64,000 nucleotides of DNA from Marisa cornuarietis (Eukaryota > Mollusca > Gastropoda > Architaenioglossa > Ampullariidae). The number at the start of each line of letters is the position of its first letter. The stretch's first letter is position 1. The notes beneath the pieces were generated by a model that saw only the letters and a program-made list of their open reading frames with translations, ran no database searches and had not been told where the DNA came from. Below are positions 61,301 to 64,000 of this stretch, one piece after another. The DNA lies in NCBI GenBank assembly GCA_004794655.1, contig SMMW01000554.1, forward strand, positions 9,446,501 through 9,510,500, written 5' to 3'. The translations under genes and the position numbers were made by a program.

Positions 61301-63113
61301 TATATAGAAATAAACAAAGAGGTAAAGAGGATGACCAAAACCGACAAAAGGGACTACATAGAGAAACTGGCAGATGAAGCTGAAGAAGCAGCAGGAAAAA
61401 AATGACCTGAAGACACTGTATAAAATCAATAAACAGCTAAACAACAGGTTCAAAAACAGTGAAGTACCAGTGAAAGACACAAACGAAAATGTCCAGGGAG
61501 AGGCAGAAAAACTACAGCACTGGAGGGAACATTTTGAGTCAGTTCTGAACAGACCAGACCCCCCTCAGCTTGCAGACATCCAGCCAGCAGATACAGACCT
61601 TGGCATCTGCACAGACCCGCCAAGCCTGGAAGAAGTGACAGCAGCAATCAAAGCAATGAAAAGCGGCAAAGCACCAGGGGCAGATGGAATAACAGCAGAG
61701 ATGTTGAAAGCAGATGTGAATGTGACAGCTCCCATGTTGACTGAAATCTTCAGGCAAGTTTGGGAATCAGGACAGATCCCCGATGTGTGGAAGACAGGGC
61801 TCATCTTCAAGTTACCCAAGAAAGGAGATCTTGGAGACTGCAATAACTGGAGGGGTATAACACTTCTTTCCCTCACCAGCAAGGTCTTCAGCAAGATTGT
61901 TTTGTCAAGACTGGCGGGAACCGTTGAAAAAGACCTCCGGCCCCAGCAAGCAGGATTTCGCCCTGGGCGATCCTGCTTTGAACTCATTTTCATTCTGCGT
62001 CAGATTCTGGAGCAGAGCAACGAGTGGAACAAACCGCTGTACATCAACTTCATCGACCTGGAGAAGGCTTTTGACAGCATCCACCGAGAGTCCTTATGGA
62101 AGATCCTGAGGCATTACGGATTCCCTGTGAAACTTGTCCAGGTCGTTGCAATGCTGTACAGCGATTTCAAATCTCAGGTGGTCTGTGACACGGAGCTCAC
62201 AGCCCCCTTCAACGTCAGTACTGGGTGAAGCAGGGCTGCATTCTGTTGCCGTTCCTCTTCATCCTGGCCATGGACTGGATCATGAAGAATTCGATCATTT
62301 TGCATGGCTGCTTGAAATAGATGGCTGAGCTTGCATAGGTATAGTGTTCAAACAACATACGGCTCTGTTGATAATATCTGATATCTGATGTTAATAGCTA
62401 CTTGAGTCATTTGTGGTCGATTTATCTTTCAGGGCTGGGATGATTTGGCTTTCGGTGTTGGGATGATGTGACGTTACTTGGAATGACATGGTCATGGTTG
62501 GTTAACTCGGTTGGTTGGGGGTGATATGGTTCTGGGGTGAAATGACTTGCGCACCTATGGTAAAGCTATACTGATTTTATATACCTTCCTTTCATCCACT
62601 ATACTGTAAGCATCTGAAAGATTAAGGTGCTTAACTAAAAACACATAATTCGTTATTAGATCTTTATTAATGCCTTTGTCACCTACTTACCTCATTTACA
62701 GCTTTAACTGCAAGTGCATGAGGACTGACTGTCACATTTAAGGCACTAGAAAGCTCTGCTGCCCTAAACAAATATATATATATATATATGAGCCATGATC
62801 AAGTGAAATAATAGTTACATCGAGGGTCAGTAAGTACAGACAACCGATTTTATCACCATGCAGTCTCTTCAACTAACTTTTTAACACCTACTACTAGTAG
62901 AACCAGTTACAAAGCCAGTAACAAAACTCTGACCATGTCCTGAAAGTAATGTATAAAACTTATGTAGTATGATAAAGTGACTAACTTTGTATTATTAAGT
63001 CTAAAGTATTACCATTTCGCTCCGTGCAACAAACGCCGTTTTGTGCATTCTCTGTGAGCATTTATTAGGTCTTCCTTCACCCGCGTTAAATCCAAAGATG
63101 AAATATCCGCCAT
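49135..63113 (-). CDS. CDC23: Cell division cycle protein 23 / anaphase-promoting complex subunit 8, complete
   Basis: CDC23 (APC8) is a tetratricopeptide scaffold of the APC/C ubiquitin ligase, which marks cyclin B and securin for destruction in the nucleus and cytoplasm. Fourteen GT-AG exons join in phase: 63013-63113, 62691-62763, 59685-59865, 59215-59314, 58521-58653, 53264-53441, 52933-53030, 52223-52304, 51600-51764, 51155-51263, 50667-50804, 50096-50174, 49783-49899 and 49135-49314. The total is 1734 nt, 577 residues (human 597). Similarity runs throughout: [77 protein letters not shown] and [20 protein letters not shown]. TPRs fill about residues 200-520. The tail [11 protein letters not shown] resembles the human C-terminus RRVSPLNLSSVTP. 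The start is the only ATG before the conserved N-terminus. Confidence 0.97.
49783..49899 (-). CDS. CDC23: CDC23 exon 13 (residues 480-518)
   Basis: [20 protein letters not shown] with TAQKCAEF matches the human AFRYLAQYYFKCKLWDEASTCAQKC. The acceptor CTAAG was chosen over a CAG eight bases further in because only it keeps phase. The donor is GTCAGT. Confidence 0.93.
50096..50174 (-). CDS. CDC23: CDC23 exon 12 (K453-G479)
   Basis: [20 protein letters not shown] matches the human LHEQLTESEQAAQCYIKYIQ. The donor is GTGAGT. Confidence 0.93.
50667..50804 (-). CDS. CDC23: CDC23 exon 11 (K407-A452)
   Basis: [20 protein letters not shown], then [20 protein letters not shown], matches the human [17 protein letters not shown]...AKKCYWRAYAVGDVE. 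The donor is AA|GTCAGT. Confidence 0.96.
51155..51263 (-). CDS. CDC23: CDC23 exon 10 (E371-L406)
   Basis: [20 protein letters not shown] followed by [15 protein letters not shown] is nearly identical to human. The donor is AA|GTAAGT. Confidence 0.97.
51600..51764 (-). CDS. CDC23: CDC23 exon 9 (G316-I370)
   Basis: This is the most conserved TPR segment: [20 protein letters not shown], then [20 protein letters not shown]. The donor is G|GTGTGC. Confidence 0.97.
52223..52304 (-). CDS. CDC23: CDC23 exon 8 (residues 289-315)
   Basis: [20 protein letters not shown] with VETCCVI corresponds to the human [25 protein letters not shown]. The donor is G|GTGGGT. Confidence 0.95.
52933..53030 (-). CDS. 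CDC23: CDC23 exon 7 (D256-K288)
   Basis: [20 protein letters not shown] followed by LLYVK is close to the human FNELRKQDPYRIENMDTFSNLLYVR. The donor is GTAAGG. Confidence 0.97.
53264..53441 (-). CDS. CDC23: CDC23 exon 6 (residues 197-255)
   Basis: [20 protein letters not shown] and [14 protein letters not shown] match the human FFLAHIYTELQLIEEAL and IVSQIAVAYHNIR. The donor is G|GTCAGG. Confidence 0.96.
53473..53729. mobile_element. Inverted-repeat element with 27-bp perfect arms
   Basis: The arm AATTAGTTTTAGTAAGGTTAGAAATGT at 53473-53499 is repeated in perfect inverted form at 53703-53729. A third, direct partial copy (TTAGAAATTTATACTAAGTGC) follows at 53761-53781. No ORF and no certain target duplication are seen. 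It is probably a MITE or foldback element. Confidence 0.7.
54171..54347. mobile_element. hAT-type MITE, 177 bp
   Basis: The ends read CCGCGGTTCTCAACC and, inverted, CAGCGTTTCTCAACC. This is the common hAT-family terminus CAGNGGTTCTCAACC. The flanks CTCTAAGC and CTTTAAGC are an 8-bp target duplication with one mismatch. The interior is G-rich and non-coding. Confidence 0.8.
54590..54880 (-). pseudogene. C-terminal fragment of an APE-type LINE ORF
   Basis: On the minus strand 54850-54730 reads [20 protein letters not shown] followed by a GGQRK-like segment. This is the post-RT region GH(V)xRHDSLSKTVLQGTLEGxRxRGRQRK of RTE/I-like elements. Stops are frequent. Confidence 0.5.
55402..58235. mobile_element. 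hAT-like non-autonomous element, 2834 bp, with perfect 8-bp target duplication
   Basis: The ends read CAGGGCCGGCGCAAGG and CAGGGCCGGTTCTACC (right end inverted), followed inward by GCGCCCTAGGCGA. The duplicated target GGTATTTC is present at 55394-55401 and 58236-58243. No transposase ORF is recognisable. The interior includes a 279-bp tandem duplication around 57620-58175. It is inserted in CDC23 intron 5. Confidence 0.9.
57620..58175. repeat. 279-bp tandem duplication inside the hAT element
   Basis: CCCTGCTGGTTAGGTGGTCA at 57700 recurs as CCCTGCTGGTTAGCTGGTCA at 57979. Both are followed by TTCAA(A/G)TGCGCCCT, TAATACATG and GTCCTGCTAATGTCATTCT at matching spacing. Confidence 0.85.
58521..58653 (-). 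CDS. CDC23: CDC23 exon 5 (residues 153-196)
   Basis: [20 protein letters not shown] leads to [18 protein letters not shown]. The acceptor is TTATTTTCCAG and the donor GTACAT. Confidence 0.96.
59215..59314 (-). CDS. CDC23: CDC23 exon 4 (G119-L152)
   Basis: [20 protein letters not shown] followed by GLY matches the human LRELRVELSKKH...[10 protein letters not shown]. The donor is the non-consensus CT|GTCAGT. Confidence 0.93.
59685..59865 (-). CDS. CDC23: CDC23 exon 3 (residues 59-118)
   Basis: The exon contains [20 protein letters not shown] and [11 protein letters not shown], matching the human [19 protein letters not shown] and FLYMYSRYLSG. The donor is GTATGC. Confidence 0.95.
60363..60386. 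repeat. (A)n(CA)n microsatellite
   Basis: A poly-A run passes into (CA)10. It lies about 65 bp upstream of the LINE insertion. Confidence 0.8.
60450..62335 (+). mobile_element. APE-type non-LTR retrotransposon (endonuclease plus reverse transcriptase), defective
   Basis: At 60750-61000 an apurinic-type endonuclease fragment reads [20 protein letters not shown], then [20 protein letters not shown]. The C-terminal part of the endonuclease is missing. 61031-61405 is a charged linker and 61374-62228 the RT (284 codons): [45 protein letters not shown] and [10 protein letters not shown] (motif A). A frameshift near 62221 is followed by [20 protein letters not shown]. The element stops before the YxDD box. 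The leading 60450-60750 is probably its 5' UTR. It is inserted antisense in CDC23 intron 2. Confidence 0.85.
61374..62228 (+). pseudogene. Reverse transcriptase ORF of the LINE (fingers/palm to motif A)
   Basis: The longest intact stretch of the element has RT motifs in order, including [17 protein letters not shown] and [20 protein letters not shown]. The frame ends at a TGA created by a one-base shift. The catalytic Asp of motif A is intact, but the second (YADD) catalytic motif is absent from the copy. Confidence 0.85.
62691..62763 (-). CDS. CDC23: CDC23 exon 2 (W34-E58)
   Basis: [20 protein letters not shown] corresponds to the human WSAELAFSLPALPL and following residues. The region is shorter than in human. 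The acceptor is TTTGTTTAG and the donor GTAAGT. Confidence 0.9.
62764..63012. other. CDC23 intron 1
   Basis: A (TA)n run at 62772-62789 next to the acceptor is the only structure seen. Confidence 0.5.
63013..63113 (-). CDS. CDC23: CDC23 exon 1 (residues 1-33, split W34)
   Basis: [20 protein letters not shown] leads into RRLLHGAKW, matching the human GLLHSSKW. The ATG context is AAAATGG. The donor is TG|GTAATA. Confidence 0.93.
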
Positions 63114-63602
63114 TTTCTCTACTACTGTTGCGGACAAGTAGGAATTTTTCAGATTTATAATAGCAATAAGCAGTTTCAGTCAACTAAAATAAAAATATCA
63201 TGTAAATATTTAGTGTGTCATGTACAAAGATTCTTTCTAGATAATCTGCAAATATGATCGAATTTCTGACAATTCTCTAGAGATTTCATATTCTCAAATA
63301 TTCAATTTTGATTTGTCTCGTTACCTTTCTTTTTTTCTTTGCGGCATAACTATGAATGAATATTAGTGAATATCCACTGAAAAGTGGGCTTTAATTGTTT
63401 TTAGTAAGTAGACAATTCTCAGAGACGAGAAAGAAATTTTATCAATTTTAGAAATAAAAAGTTAGATCGGATAAAATTAAGAACGGAAGTTGAGTGTGCG
63501 CGTGCGTCAAAGAAGCGTACTCAGCAACAAGACTGGAGGCGGTCTCTTATTTTAAGCGACTGTAGTTTATTTTAACATCTCAGTCTGCGTGATCTGCTTA
63601 GC
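63114..63602. promoter_or_regulatory. Probable bidirectional promoter region of CDC23
   Basis: About 490 bp separate the CDC23 start from a divergent ORF on the other strand. The head-to-head layout suggests a shared promoter. No TATA box or specific factor site could be assigned. Confidence 0.35.
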
Positions 63603-63911
63603 ATGTATAGACGTGAAAAACCACTTACTCTTAAAAGAAGTGCATCGGCACTTTGTAATAATATCTCCGTTCTTGTTATGGTAGAGAAACATCAGATTGC
63701 TTACGCTGTCGTGCATAAGTATGAAGTCAATATCATTACAGCCTCAGCAGATGGAGCAAATATTACTGCCAAGCAAGTTATTTGTAAGGAGCCTTCAGCC
63801 ACTCAGGGAAACCCCTTTCTAACCCAGGTACAAAGAAAGAGATATAATGGTGCATTCCAGTCAAAATCTAAGTCTGATAGATTTTACCAAATTACGTATG
63901 TACGTTTATAA
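63603..63911 (+). CDS. Hypothetical protein or first exon, 102 codons
   Basis: The ORF starts MYRREKPLTLKRSASALCNN and contains HQIAYAVVHKYEVNIITASA. I do not recognise it. It could be a complete short gene, since overlapping AATAAA signals lie at 63985-63994, 74 nt beyond the stop. Or it could be the first exon of a longer gene using the donor CCCAG|GTACAA at about 63827, which would end the coding part at NPFLTQ. Its position opposite CDC23 across 490 bp supports real transcription. Length alone is weak evidence. Confidence 0.4.
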   Translation: MYRREKPLTLKRSASALCNNISVLVMVEKHQIAYAVVHKYEVNIITASADGANITAKQVICKEPSATQGNPFLTQVQRKRYNGAFQSKSKSDRFYQITYVRL

Positions 63912-64000
63912 GCATATTTATTGATCGAAATCCTTTCTATTGTCGGAAAAAGTTTGTTTAAATTAACTTTGTAAAGAATTGAGAAATAAATAAAATTTTG

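Noticed and set aside
1..64000. CRISPR arrays, bacterial operons, ribosome binding sites and rRNA genes
   Set aside because: The sequence is a eukaryotic intron-rich genome. The regular repeats found are microsatellites, coding minisatellites and transposon termini, none with spacer-like structure.

Overview
This is a piece of an animal (metazoan) nuclear genome. Coding information is broken into short exons with GT-AG introns, the DNA is AT-rich, and decayed non-LTR retrotransposons, DNA-transposon miniature elements and dinucleotide microsatellites are abundant. Three genes can be read by splicing candidate exons in phase, and all three lie on the minus strand. The mixture of transposons, a TIR-domain protein and only moderate similarity to the vertebrate orthologues suggests an invertebrate, probably a lophotrochozoan such as a mollusc. 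That assignment is an inference; no diagnostic marker is present.

Region by region (gene order on the minus strand runs from right to left). 63603-63911 (+): a 102-codon ORF of unknown identity, divergent from the next gene. 49135-63113 (-): a complete CDC23/APC8 gene, 14 coding exons and 577 residues, encoding a TPR subunit of the anaphase-promoting complex. Its introns carry an APE-type LINE (60450-62335), a 2.83 kb hAT-like element with a perfect 8-bp target duplication (55402-58235) nested in an older transposase relic, a 177-bp hAT MITE and a 27-bp inverted-repeat element. 36819-45157 (-), possibly extending to 33583: a TIR-domain gene. An exon with a TIR domain resembling that of TRIF/TICAM splices in phase to one 4.9 kb exon encoding 1637 residues with two unrelated tandem peptide arrays (an 8-residue and a 10-residue unit), followed by a low-complexity tail. 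2423-31002 (-): the first nine coding exons (193 residues) of INPP5A, type I inositol 1,4,5-trisphosphate 5-phosphatase. Its remaining exons lie off the left edge.

The left 30 kb is mostly INPP5A intron. It contains three copies of a MITE whose terminal inverted repeats are built from iterated GTTCGACTAGGGTCA-like units (1.6-2.0, 5.26-5.88 and 12.5-13.2 kb), another inverted-repeat element beside an exon (15.76-16.16 kb), LINE fragments and a palindromic minisatellite at 20.04-20.2 kb.

The genes do not form an obvious pathway. CDC23 acts in cell-cycle ubiquitination, INPP5A in calcium/IP3 signalling, and the TIR protein presumably in innate immune signalling. The most novel item is the TIR gene: its architecture (TIR, octapeptide array, decapeptide array, and short motifs resembling a TRAF-binding site, a beta-TrCP degron and a RHIM core) is not one I recognise.
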